This document shows, one piece after another, positions 12,405 to 23,433 of a stretch of DNA of 64,000 bases (position 1 is its first letter; each line of letters begins with the position of its first letter). The DNA lies in contig OY754970.1 in assembly GCA_963576475.1 (NCBI GenBank), positions 34,660,619-34,724,618 of the forward strand. Reading direction: 5' to 3'. A model generated the notes under the pieces. The model saw only the letters and a list, made by a program, of their open reading frames with translations, did not search any database and was not told the origin of the DNA. Origin of the DNA: Molanna angustata. Its lineage: Eukaryota; Arthropoda; Insecta; Trichoptera; Molannidae. The translations under genes and the position numbers were made by a program.

Positions 12405-12545
12405 CAGCCGGATGCCGTTCACTACTGAACATAGGCATCCTCCATCACTCTCCAAGCCAACTGGTCTTGAGACATATCTTTATAGCAGCCATGTTTCACT
12501 CGCGCATCTCTTTATTTCGTCTCTCTTTCAGCCAGTGACGGATTA
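12405..12545 (-). pseudogene. LINE RT C-terminus scrap (weak)
   Basis: Plus strand TTCACTACTGAACATAGGCA then CCAAGCCAACTGGTCTTGAG resembles the reverse complement of the common insect RTE ending (W-x-L-E, then C-P-x-x-S-S-x-E). It is heavily decayed. Confidence 0.35.
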
Positions 12546-12839
12546 CCCTCAGGATTCTAGATCTGGATCTTGGGGGGGGGGGGCATCAAATTACTTTATA
12601 TAAGGAAATGAACACATATTTATTATTTTTATCAAGTTTTATTAAATTTCAATTTATATAAAATTTTAATATAAAAGTCTGAATATATCTCGCTGCGCGG
12701 CATTTTATTAAAATTCGAAATAAAGTTCATTCACTCCACCACTGAATTCAGCAAAAATAAATTCAAATATATGAAGATTTCATGAATTTCTCGTAATTTC
12801 TCGATAAACATTTATCCAAAAATAATAATATTTGAATAT
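12546..12839. other. homopolymer G run; otherwise nothing seen
   Basis: A run of about 12 G at 12572-12583 follows ATCTGGATCTT. The rest is AT-rich. Confidence 0.5.
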
Positions 12840-13117
12840 GAAACATTGTGTAATCCGGTGGCATCATGCAATAGTATATTATGTAAGTAATATTTATTTA
12901 GTGGTGTACATACTGTAGACAAACATTAATTGAAGAAAATTCAGACATTTTAATAAAAGTCTCTGGAATACAGTGTCAAACTAGAAAACAAATAATTATG
13001 CAAAATCATATTTTGCCTTAGATTACAACTTGAAACATTATGTAATGCGGTGGCATCATGTAATAGTATTATGCAGGTAATATTAATTCAGCGGTGTAGA
13101 TACTTTCAACAAAAAAT

Positions 13118-14209
13118 AATTCAACTGTCGATTTGTTCAAGAGAACTTTGTTCTTCGACAAAGTATCAACCCAAGATACGCGAGATTTGTATGCAGGGTC
13201 TATATTTTTCATGGTTTTTCCAACTTCGAAGTAAAAAAACAACATCTTAGAGATTTCGCAACATATATTTTTATTTATTTATTTATTTATTGCAAAATAA
13301 TATATTGGTACAAAGGTATAAAATATTTCTAATAATTAATACATTTATATTATAGGTACCTACGTATTACTCCACTGAAAGAGTAAATCTCGTGTTCAGC
13401 GGAGGAAGAGCGTAGCATTTATTTCAATATGTTCTATATGCATGGATTTACTCAGAATTCGGAGTAGAAAATTTAGTGTCTGTCTGTGTGTCCCTTTTGA
13501 TCCGCTCAATTTACAGAGCCTAAAATTTCAGGATATATAAATAATTATAGGCCTACAAAACAATTTTACTCAGAATTTGGAATTTTTGTTTGAGTCAGGG
13601 GTTATCAACTTTTGAATTTTTACTTTTTTTTCCATATAATATCTAAGAAATTATTAAAGCTAGACCGCTAAAAATTGAAATAAATATAGACAAACACAAA
13701 ATCTTAAATTTATTTATTCAAAAAGTAAGATAAACATTTTTTTATGATAAATTTATGTGTTTAAATGCCACTATTTCCAGTTTTTAATAATATCGAAAAA
13801 ATCCGAAGCACCCTAACTAGATAATTATTTAAATTGCTATAAAAAATATCGACATTGTAGTAGTACAACTCAATTTTTTTAACAATTTTTATAAAAATTG
13901 AATTTAGTGACGACATTGATTCATACAATACAATTTGTATGGTACAAAATATCTAAGGAGACTTAATAATTTGATACTTAATCTCCAAACATACATACAT
14001 ACCATCATGCTGTTTTCATATTGTGGGTAGGAAAAAAGGACTGACCTCCATACTATCCTATCTTGACATACATACCAACATGTGTTGTATAGAAAACAAA
14101 ATATCTTAAAATATTCAATAATTTGGATTTATGGGTTTATAGTTTGGTACTTATTCTGCAACTTTACGAACTATCGCTATGTTGGATCTCATGTGTTACG
14201 TGCAACTAG
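13118..14209 (+). mobile_element. Helentron/HINE-like element H, copy b
   Basis: The left end contains CAACTGTCGATTTGTTCAAG. The right end is GTTGGATCTCATGTGTTACG then GCAACTAG, followed by T. The body shares segments in order with the 20581 copy (TTTACTCAGAATTCGGAGTA, CAGGGGTTATCAACTTT, AGGACTGACCTCCATACT). A LINE tail (13259-13425) sits inside it. No open frame of useful length. Confidence 0.7.
13259..13425 (-). mobile_element. LINE 3' tail, family L, inserted in copy b of H
   Basis: It starts with (TTTA)n and reads toward CTACGCTCTTCCTCCGCTGA on the minus strand. The plus-strand copy is at 45172. The oligo-TTTA end identifies the 3' end and its orientation. Confidence 0.7.
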
Positions 14210-14415
14210 TCTCTGAAAATTCAGACATTTTGAATAAAAGTCTCTGGCATACAGTGTCAAACTAGAAGACTCTGGAATACAGTGTCAAACTAGAAAACAA
14301 ATAATTATCTAAAATCATAATATTCCAATTTGAAACATCATGTAATCCGGTGGCATCATGCAATAGTGTATGTAATATCGATTCAGTGGCGTACTGTCGA
14401 CAAACATTAATTCAA

Positions 14416-14934
14416 TTTAGTAGTAGTAGGATTAATAGTTAGATATGTATATAATATATATGATAATACATAAAAAGTGTCGAGCATCGATAATGTTTCC
14501 CCTGAGCTGTCATAGTGTTCTGTGTGTGTGCGAGCCGCCATTGCTTGCCGAATAGTGTTATAATACTCATTGCAGCGTCACGACATAAATCAATTTTATG
14601 GCCGCATCTAAATCAAACGTATTTTAATGGCTGGGCCCCGTCATATCACCAGTCATATGTATGATAATTTACTGCGTATATGTGACGAATGTTAGAAATA
14701 TTATTATTTGGGGTTTTACCACTGTATGTGTCTCTGTGTGTTCAAGTCTCACACACAACCTTAAACTACGCTTGTATGAGAAATGCGCACGTTTGCGTGA
14801 AACGTGTTCATAAGTCATCGACGGTGACGTATAGATTCGCGATTTCGTGTAGATAGGTACACAACATTCGTTATTGAGATTCACATATTTATTGATTTTT
14901 AGTATTTCACTACATTTATCTTGTAATACGTTAA
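14416..14934. other. no feature seen
   Basis: Some GT-rich sequence at 14518-14532. The frame 14669-14884 shows no domain. Confidence 0.4.
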
Positions 14935-15125
14935 AAATATAAACACGCCATCACGCTATGTCCCTCATGGGCAGAATGTTCTGAGCGCCACATTTTTCAG
15001 TCTTGACAAGCATCCATCGCATATTCAACATTGATGCATCGTCTTGTACATGTTTCTCGTTTGTCGTTCAGGCTTCTCACATTTCCTTCTTTCAGAATAT
15101 CTTCACATGGTCGTTGCATCCTTTT
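14935..15125 (-). mobile_element. LINE K 3' UTR fragment
   Basis: Plus strand CGCCATCACGCTATGTCCCT then GCGCCACATT, TCTTGACA and ATGTTTCTCGTTT is the reverse complement of the K tail at 36235 and part of the RT end before it. Confidence 0.5.
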
Positions 15126-15227
15126 CTTGGGCGACCATGAATTTTAATTCTAATATAAACAATCAATAAAATAATGTTTTGGTAATAAAACAAGGTTTAA
15201 ATCGAAAATTTTTACAAAAAACAATTT

Positions 15228-15550
15228 CTCAATAGATGAAGTTACAAAAACGTTTCTTCAATTCTTCATAGATGGCGACGGTAAAAAGAGATTATTTTAA
15301 AACGATCTGTTTCTCATTATTAACTTTCGAAATTGCATTAATAAGGGAATTCAATATGAAGGCAAAATTGGTGAACGGAGCGTATAAAGTGATTACGTAA
15401 ACCAGCCGATGACAGGTTGTGAGCCCTGTAGGTGCCTTGAGTTCCTGGTTCCAACAAAATATTCCAACTTCATCTCAATTGAGATGTTAAAAAATTGTCA
15501 AAAATGAATTTAAATAAATTTCTCCTCTGCTGGGGATCGAACCCAGGACG
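15228..15550 (-). repeat. repeat B, copy 1
   Basis: It shares about 320 bp with 18205: CTCAATAGATGAAGTTAC, CATAGATGGCGACGGTAAAA, ACGATCTGTTTCTCAT, ACCAGCCGATGACAGGT, CATCTCAATTGAGATG. It ends in a reverse SINE-like B box (GGGGATCGAACCCAGG). The CTCAATAGATGAAGTT and AACTTCATCTCAATTGAG segments are inverted relative to each other and may mark an internal foldback element. Confidence 0.7.
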
Positions 15551-16049
15551 TATAAATGTTTAAATGTTTTAAACTATTAAAATGGTCATGACCAATTTCA
15601 ATTTTCAGCGCCTTTGAGGTGAGATATTCACGAAAACGGCGCTATATAAATCATCCAAATTATTATTTATTGATCACCAACCGGATATATTTAACTCAAC
15701 GCAGACATCGTTGAAACGTCAAATACGCAGAGTTATTTGTAATATTATTGGTTTAAAATCAAACCTATCTTACTTAAACCTTCATCCCTTCCTTATCAAC
15801 CCCTTTCTTTATCCATTACCCTTCCCTTTCCCCCGCATACACACACTATCATACTTAATAACTCAACTACTCAAAATCTATATATTGTAGTGTAATTAAG
15901 TGAGACTTTCTAATTGGCTTATTTTTTATAAATATATTTATAATTGAACATAAAATATTGTATAGCTGTTAAGTTTCCTAATAAATAAAAATAAATAAAT
16001 AAATGTCAACCACGAATTGACAGGAAGAAATGAAATTTTGACAAACAGG
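15551..16049. other. no feature seen
   Basis: AT-rich. A TAAATAAATAAA stretch near 15980-16005 suggests a LINE tail end. Confidence 0.4.
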
Positions 16050-16315
16050 TACGCAAGAAGCCCGATGTGATCAGTAAGTAGATTGGGCGCTTGAGATGGG
16101 CTGGTTACATAATACGAATGTACGACAACAACCCCACAAATCGCTTCACACTCTCTGTGCCACAAGGTCGAAAGAGACCAGAATGACCAAGGACTCGATG
16201 GATGGACAATGTCGATGCCGATGTCTCCGCAGTATATGTATATTAGAAATTGGAGAACTAAGGCAACGTATAGACAGGAATGGAGGAGACTCATGGATTC
16301 AGCCTAGGCCCACCC
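16050..16315 (+). pseudogene. RTE-type LINE RT C-terminus
   Basis: Translation in two frames gives RLRWAGYIIRMYDNNPTNRF, then GRKRPE-stop-PRTRWMDNVD, then (after a shift) RNWRTKATYRQEWRRLMDSA and a stop. The order L-R-W-A-G-H/Y, G-R-R/K-x-x-G-R-P-x-x-R-W-x-D, W-R-x-x-A-x-D/Y-R-x-x-W-R is diagnostic of the C-terminus of RTE-like reverse transcriptases. Stops and a frameshift make it dead. Confidence 0.8.
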
Positions 16316-16319
16316 AGGA

Positions 16320-16520
16320 ATGTCAGATCAAAACTACTTTTTCTATGTCACACTGTAAAACTTATCTTAGGAAAAACTTTTTTACTAACCGGGCCACCCC
16401 AATCTCAATAACCTGCTCAATAACATTGACTTCTTTCATACTCAATCTCTACTCTCGTTCAAAATTGCGATAAATCGCCAACTTTGCACTGATAACATAA
16501 CTCAAAATTCCACTCTCTAG
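16320..16520 (+). pseudogene. CR1-like LINE RT C-terminus
   Basis: A frame reading LRKNFFTNRATPI followed, after a shift, by NNLLNNIDFF and LLSFKIAINRQL resembles the terminal R-x-x-F-F-x-N-R-x-x-P-x-W-N-x-L-P ... F-K block of CR1/Daphne elements. It lies directly behind the RTE relic on the same strand but belongs to another family. Confidence 0.6.
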
Positions 16521-18140
16521 TATATACTTATATGTGTCACCCTAAAGGTTACAAATACACATTTTTTGTTAAGCCTTAAGTACGTTAGAATCCCATGTTA
16601 TGATTCTAGAATATCATTTTCTTTGTACTATTCCTTGTTTGTTCTAGGTATGATCCTATAATTTTGTTTTTATTTGTTAAAAATTGTATGTAAAACTTTA
16701 AAAATCACTTGATATGATGTCCTGTTATCATCTACCGTAGTCTAGCATTTACTTTTTTCCATTGTTCTTAATCTCATACTATTTTACTATATTCTACTGT
16801 ACCAATATATCCTAATACTGGATATCCAAGATAAGAATGAAAAAGAAAGTGAAATCACTGCAACAAAGAAAGGACGGGTCATGGAGGTTGTGGGATGTGA
16901 AAGAGGATGGGGAAGGAGTAGCAATTAAGAGTTTTGAGACAAGTATAGTTTTTTAGCTTTAGTATTTTTTTTAAATAGAATCGATTGATACGACGTAATA
17001 TCACTTAAGGTTCTCCATAGTCTATTATAAGATGTTTCATAATAAGAGAACATAAACTATACTTACGTAAAGTGTGAGTAAGTAAAAAATTAATACCTAA
17101 ATATTGAGGGAAGTGATTTCTCTATTTGCTTTTCTTCGTCTACCTGAAATAGGGAAGCGATAAGACATTATGCAGAAAAATATGGTTCACTTATTAATAA
17201 CCATAATTCAATCCCATTGATGAAATTTACAATAAACTACATAGATATCGCAGCTTCATTGAAATAAATCACTCATACACATATGTTTATGCATGTAGGG
17301 TGAAATCGAATATAAATGAGAAAAATAAGAAGATATACAAGATGTCCGGAATGCTATGATTTATTTTATTACGTGCAGAATTAAAAAAATGTACATCACA
17401 AAGGACAATTTGTTAGTACATGTAAAACAAATCAGGTTTTGGGAATACAACATAAGGGGTGATACGCCCTATTAAATCATTCGCGAATTAAAATTTAAAT
17501 TATGTGAATCCAGTTCTCAGTGATAAAGAATGAAATATGTTTGCGACATGCTTACTTTATTATAATTATTATTATGGGACGATTTATAATGCGCCGTTTT
17601 GGCGAAGTCTCGTCTCAAGGGCGCATCGAAAATAATGCCAAATTAATGTATCTACAAGAAATGAATTTTTGAATCAATTTTCATTTTTTCAAATATCAAT
17701 GAAATGCATGAATTGTGATAGTGAAAAATGTCAGGAGACAAGAGTGGCGTTAGTCAAACTCCAAAAAGATGGTCTGACGACATTGTTCAGTTAGCCGGAA
17801 GGACCCGGTCAAGATAAAGAGGAATGGAAGCAGATAAAGGAAACCTAAATCAAACTGTGGAGACAAGGAGGCCAAGGATAATGATGAAAATGTTTATCCA
17901 AACATTTCTTGACAGTAATCATTCTGAAGAGTTTTTGTTAAAAGAGTGGAAGTTCATTTGAATATTAATGAACAAATATAAATAATAAATAAATAATAAA
18001 CAAAGACACTTTACAGACTCAGAGGCTGTGAAGTGGCTGGCCGAACGGGAGCCAAGGGTGTAGAAGGATAATACTCGATGACGCAGCCAAAGGTGCAGGA
18101 AGAGCCGTAGCCACACAAAAAACAAAGTAAGTAATAACAA
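16521..18140. other. no gene seen; likely LINE 3' UTR then unique DNA
   Basis: The first ~300 bp may be the 3' UTR of the preceding LINE. The rest, including the frame 17919-18140 on the minus strand, has no recognisable content. Confidence 0.35.
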
Positions 18141-18141
18141 A

Positions 18142-18190
18142 CACTTCCTTACGCAAGTGGCGAGTATATTACCATACGAACATTTACGGA
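18142..18190 (-). repeat. SINE A tail fragment
   Basis: ACACTTCCTTACGCAAGTGG then CGAGT and ACCATACG match the reverse complement of the SINE A end. Confidence 0.5.
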
Positions 18191-18204
18191 GAAATCAATA
18201 AAAA

Positions 18205-18547
18205 AAAACAAGTTCTCAATAGATGACGTTACAAAAAGGTTTCTTCGTTTCTTCATAGATGACGATCGTAAAAGCGTCTTATTTTCAAAACGATCTGTTT
18301 CTCATTTCCCATTATTATTATATATATAGCTTTCAAAAATTGCATTGATAAGGGAACTCAATAAGAAGGCATAAACCCGCCGATGACAGGTCGTGAGCCC
18401 TGTAGGTGCCTTGAGTTCCTGGTTCTTCTAAAATATTCCAACTTCATCTCGATTGAGATGTTGAAAATTTTTCAATAATGAATGTATATAAATTTTTCCT
18501 CTGCTGGGGATCGAACCCAGGACGCCCGCAAAGAAACCAAACAACTT
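18205..18547 (-). repeat. repeat B, copy 2
   Basis: It parallels the 15228 copy throughout, ending in a fuller reverse tRNA-like head: TGCTGGGGATCGAACCCAGG, then ACGCCCGCA. The minus frame 18428-18634 runs through it and is spurious. Confidence 0.7.
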
Positions 18548-19290
18548 TCCAATCCAAGGAGCCAAGTCGTTCAGAGCCTTAAACACCATCAGATATTTCA
18601 ACCAGGGTAGTTCGTTAAGAACGTTATGTGACATATTATTTTGTCAGCTCTATACATCAACCTCGCAGATGAAACAACTATACACATATTATATAGCGGT
18701 TAATGTTGTGCATTGATTATTGGATGTCATTAATAATGATGGCGAGCTATTTGTGTGTGGAACCCCACGATGACGCCACTCCTGGTATAGCTTTCAGCAT
18801 TAAAAGCTTGATAACCTGAAAATGTGATCTTTATTGCAGTCTCTGCGTGAACTGATACCGACGACCATCAATGGTCGCAGCTTTGATCCATCATATTTGA
18901 TGGGTTCATTGGTTAGTTCGTGACTCCCTCAATGGCATACCAACACACATGACTGCCTCAGCGGCACAAATGACACATTCATTAATACGTTTATACTCGG
19001 TACTAACACACTTCAAATACATCAGACTTCGTCGATTTTGATTAGTTAATAAATTGTCCATTTCTGTTTTCGTACATGTTGCCAATTTATTTAAAACGAT
19101 TCTTGGGCAACACGCAAGGACTGTGCCAATTTACCACCTCCCAATATTACACTAGGACTTTATCTAATATATTTGGAGAGAAATAATATTAACTGAGAGC
19201 AAAATGTAAGTGAGTGTCGGTGGAATGGATGTGAATTTTTTGTTTATCTCGAGCAACTAACAAGTACTCAATCAAATAATTTAACACGCA
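18548..19290. other. no feature seen
   Basis: Unclassified intergenic sequence, slightly less AT-rich between 18700 and 18980. Confidence 0.4.
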
Positions 19291-19294
19291 CCCA

Positions 19295-19412
19295 ATAACA
19301 AGTTGCCACGTTCTGGAGACTTGCGATATTAATCGTCTCACACATACAGACTGAAATCAAAATTAACCGAACGAACGGTGTCTCCATCGGGAAACGAACC
19401 CGGGACCAATGG
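19295..19412 (-). repeat. SINE C, reverse copy
   Basis: Plus strand AAGTTGCCACGTTCTGGAGA ... ATATTAATCGTCTCACA ... TCTCCATCGGGAAACGAACC is the reverse complement of the SINE at 61541, with the B-box-like CGGGAAACGAACCCGGG. Confidence 0.7.
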
Positions 19413-19744
19413 ATAACATACCTAACCAACTGACAATAAAAGATAAACGTATTTTCCGTGTCCCGTCTTCTGATTATGTGTATCTTCTACTGTCTTTTGT
19501 GTTTCTTTTTTTTTAATCGTTTTTTTATTATAAAATATTTTTTTTGTAAAATTCATACATATTATAAATAATTTAATAAAAATTACATACCAAAATACAT
19601 TACCCACATTTACATAACGTACATTTCCCACAAAAAACACTTTTTGATACAAAGTTCCTAAATTAGAAGATATTAATAAAAAACCGTCAGTTTTACAAAT
19701 TTTGAAAGATACTGCATTGTCACTACGATTCCGAAGCGATTGCA

Positions 19745-20255
19745 AAACAATTACATTTATATGGGAATAAAGAATATCAATTGCCTCCCATATGAAATAA
19801 AACAGATTAATTTATTTATACATCTTCTTGTACATAATATAAACAAATATAATTGTACACTGGCGGGCTTATTGCCATTAGGCAATTACTTCCAACCAAC
19901 CAGAATGATTAATGATTTTAAAAGGTTCAAACAAAGACTGAAAAAACACTTCACAATCTAAACTGGTGTATATAATGATGTAGGTATGTAGTATGTATTG
20001 ATATGACCAAAATTGTTTCGAATTTCCCGTTTTCTATTATTTTATATATTTGATTTTTTGATTTTTTTTTTCACCGTTGTTTAACTATGTATTAATTGTA
20101 CCTATAATCTAATCTTAAATGATTCCCTCATCAAGCACAAGGTTTTAATCTTTTTGGTGAGGTAATGCAACAATTTTTCCACAGTATATCATTATGTATT
20201 TTGTACATTTATTTGTTATATTATTAAAAAACAAGATGTTAAATAAATAAATAAA
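19745..20255 (+). pseudogene. LINE 3' end: RT C-terminus, 3' UTR, (TAAA)n
   Basis: The RT tail reads IYMGIKNINCLPYEIKQI, is broken at about 19805-19905, and resumes FKRFKQRLKKHFTI-stop. The break contains the LINE/SINE stem-loop module in reverse (TTATTGCCATTAGGCAATTA). The UTR has an AAGGTTTTAATCTTT hairpin with flanking CATCAAGC/TTGGTGAGG. The tail is ATAAATAAATAAAC. Confidence 0.7.
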
Positions 20256-20580
20256 CAAAAAATAGTTGCAACATTTTTGACACTTGCGATGTTCTGCCTA
20301 ACCACTTCTGCTGACAAGTAAATTAAGAGCGATTGATGTCCAGTAAGTGCCATAACAACAAATGCCATCATACACTTCCTTCTTGCGATGTTGATTGTAT
20401 AAAAAACTTAGAATCATAAACACATGCATTTCAATCGTTTGTTCACACATCGGTATCGGTTAATTTTTCATACATATTTATAGGTACATAGGTAGGTACT
20501 CTTAAATTTCATGCAAATTTAAATTTTAATAAATTCTCATGCACAAAGTTACATATAATCTTTACAGTTGTTTCACTAGT
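20256..20580. other. no gene; possible SINE C scrap
   Basis: At 20265-20400, AGTTGCAACATTTTTGACAC and CACTTCCTTCTTGCGATGTT distantly recall reverse SINE C. Not conclusive. Confidence 0.3.
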
Positions 20581-21608
20581 TTTTCCAACTGTCGATTCGT
20601 TCATGAGAATTCAATTCTCTGAATTAATCGACATTATTAAGCCAAGATGCGTGTACGAAGGAAAATTTTGTATGGCGTAGTGGACTTTTTGCATACTAAT
20701 AACACCAACTAGAGATTTGGATTTTTACATGGATTTACTCAGAATTCGGAGTAGAACATTTTATGTGAGTTTTGTGTGTGTGTCTGTGTGTGGGTGTGTG
20801 TGTGTGTGTCTGTGTGTGGGTGTGTGTGTCTGTGTGCCCCCCCCCCTTATAACTTTTGATTCGCTCAATTTACAGAGCCCAAATTTTCAGAATATATACA
20901 GTTATAGGCCTACTAAACTTTTATACTCAGAATCGTGTATTTTTGTTTCAGTCAGGGGTTATCAACTTTTAAATTTTTGGTTTATTTTTCCATATATCTC
21001 AGAAACCATAAAAGCTAGAACGCTGTAAATTGGTATAAACATAGAAAAATATAAAATCTCTATTTATTTTTTTTTAAAAAATTGCAGAGTTTCTCAAAGA
21101 TTTTTTACTAAGAAAAATATTTTTTTATGATAAATTTATGAGTTTTACTGCCTATATTTCCAATTTTTTAAAAAAATATCGAAAAAGCCGAAACACCCGA
21201 ACTAGATAATTTAATTTTCTATAAAAAATATTATTATTGTAGCAGTACATTTAAATTTTTTTTAACAATATTTATAAAAATTGAATTTAATGACGACATC
21301 GCTTCATACAATTTGTATGGCAGTCGCCTACACACAATATCTAAGAAGAATTAATTGTTTGATACTAATCTCCAAACTTACATACATACCATCATGCTGT
21401 TTTCATATTCTGGGTAGGATCAAAGGACTGACCTCCATACTATTCTATCTTGACATACATACCTAGGTACATGCGTTGTATAGAAAACCAAATATTATCT
21501 TAAAATATTAAGTAATTTGTATTTATGGGTTTATAGTTTGGTACTTATTCTTCAACTGTACGTACTATCGCTATCGACAGTTGGATCTCATGTGTTACAT
21601 GCAACTAG
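20581..21608 (+). mobile_element. Helentron/HINE-like element H, copy c (best copy)
   Basis: The left end is TTTTCCAACTGTCGATTCG. The right subterminal ATCGACAGTTGGATCTC is its inverse. The element ends ATGTGTTACATGCAACTAG with T next. The end can fold (CATGT-GTT-ACATG inside GTTG/CAAC). A GT microsatellite and C run (about 20775-20846) lie in the middle. No coding capacity: the frame 20717-21028 is repeat-derived. Confidence 0.75.
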
Positions 21609-21694
21609 TAAGATACGTATATTTGCTTTACATTATATTATAATGCAATAGAAAAATAAGCCCCAAGTTATATACCTATGTAAATTATGTCAAA

Positions 21695-21840
21695 ATGTCT
21701 TAAGTACTACCTCAGAAAAGGCATTCCGCCTATTGTAAATTAAAAAAATTCTATATTTTTCTAAATTGTTTAATATCAATATATATTATAAATATTGTTT
21801 TTAAAATATATAAATAAAATTAAAAACAAATATAAATTAT
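21695..21840 (+). mobile_element. LINE 3' tail, family M
   Basis: CTACCTCAGAAAAGGCATTC then CGCCTATTG, with an AT-rich tail ending in AAATAAAATTAAAAA. Same family as 700-850. Confidence 0.6.
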
Positions 21841-22464
21841 TTGAATTATTTTTATGGCCTATTATTGCGTTATATTTTAATTCTTAGGTAGGTATATTAT
21901 CATTAATTGCTATGAATATGACATTGACAGGTCCATAAATAAGTTTTTTGTTAGTTTGAATTAATATTGTCTTGAATTATACAATATTAAAAAATATTTT
22001 TGTATCTGTTCTTGGTATGCTATGCGTGGTCTAGCTAAGGTAATTATTTTCAATGCAATATCTTAAAAATTCATATACCTCGTATGTAGGTACGAGCAGT
22101 TCAACATATTCGGTTTATATTTTCAAACATATTCAATGATATATGTTGAAGAATAGCATTGGAGCAATTACGTTTTGGGGTGGTCAGAAAGACATGCTAT
22201 AAAAAGGGCGATTATAGCATATGACACAGCCATGTGATATACTTTGTATGTTGTGTAGATGGAAGTCTGTATAATGTAGATAGCCTATGTGACGTTGATT
22301 CATAACCAATAAATCAATGGGAAACCAATAGCCAAAGTAATTTAGGGGGATTTTTGCAATGTACCTACGTTGTAGATTGGTAGCAATAATTGTGTTTTGT
22401 TTTGGGATTTGGCATTGCGAGATAATGTAATTTTCGTAATGAGTTTTAAAACGACAGTATATAG
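21841..22464. other. no feature seen
   Basis: AT-rich. Frames at 22184-22645 on both strands show no family resemblance. Confidence 0.4.
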
Positions 22465-22467
22465 ACA

Positions 22468-22720
22468 GTATATTCATTCAATCATTCATACCTTCACGGC
22501 ATTGCCTAGATTGTGGAGACAATTGTGCAGGTGTGTATTACCTTATAAAACAGATTACGACACGTGCGTGTTTTCTCACACACCATCCTCGTTACACCTA
22601 AAAAAGCAAACATTCGGAATGGGCGGAACTACTGATGTGAGATGATTTTTTACCTCTTGTATTTTCGATTACCCGATTCATACGGGACACCTGAAAACGA
22701 TTATAATAAAAATATAGGTA
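22468..22720 (+). repeat. repeat E, older copy
   Basis: CATTCATACCTTCACGGCAT then TGTGCAGGTGTGTATTACCT, CACACACCATC and TTTTCGATTACCCG follow the order of the 44389 copy. Confidence 0.7.
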
Positions 22721-22754
22721 CTTTACAGCATAATAAATATCTACTTAAAAAAAT

Positions 22755-22815
22755 AATAAACACTTCCTTGCACCCTGCGTAAGTGGCGATTTTATTGACA
22801 TATGCAAATTTCTTC
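22755..22815 (-). repeat. SINE A tail fragment
   Basis: CACTTCCTTGCACCCTGCGT then AAGTGGCGATTTTATTG is the reverse complement of the SINE A end. Confidence 0.65.
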
Positions 22816-22870
22816 CCAATAAAATTAATATTTGATATTATACCTGTTAGTTGCCCAAGAAGCAATATAA

Positions 22871-23433
22871 AAACGAGTGGGTTGTGGCCAACGCCAAACT
22901 CCTCACTAACAAGTCATTCTCATATAAAGTATTCAAATTTTGTATAGAAAATATTCTGCATTTTCATGATATGATTTTGTTTAATTATTTTTTATTTAAA
23001 TATTTTATTATGAAGTTTGATAACTCTTTAATAGCATTTTATGAAAGTGATGTGCCTTTTTACCAATTTGAAGATAAAAATTTCAAATTTTAATTTTCCT
23101 GAGCATGGGATCACTTTGAAATATTTGACTGTAAAAAAATGAGAAGCAATATTCAGATATCCTTCAAAATCTAAGGGTCTAAGCGAGTATTAGATATACA
23201 TATTTGCAAAATTTGAAAAGAATCGAATGAATATTTTTGTCAATAATCGATAAAGTAAAATAAACACGCCGTACACAGCACACAGCACATAGCACACACA
23301 CAGACACATTGTGGTGAAACTTTCAGAATACAATCTCAGCATGATACTAGTTGATAATCTGCAATAAAAAAATATCCCTTAAAATTGCGAAATCATAACT
23401 CCCCAGTATATCCGCTTGGGTTAGTGAGGAGTA
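22871..23433 (+). mobile_element. non-autonomous element F, copy 1
   Basis: The left end AAACGAGTGGGTTGTGGCC is followed 27 nt in by AACTCCTCACTAACAAG. The right end is CTTGGGTTAGTGAGGAGT, the inverse of that inner block. About 560 bp, AT-rich, no long frame. The copy at 28428 is collinear with it. Confidence 0.7.

Larger units (their letters stand above)
12840..14415 (+). repeat. 192-bp tandem unit N, split by element H
   Basis: Units begin GAAACATT at 12840, 13032 and (GAAACATC) 14332. Each carries CCGGTGGCATCATG(C/T)AATAG. The ATTCAGACATTTT and ACAGTGTCAAACTAGAA segments occur in unit 1 and after the H insertion. Unit 2 is interrupted at about 13131 and resumes at about 14210; a 26-bp segment near 14250-14300 is itself duplicated. 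Confidence 0.8.
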
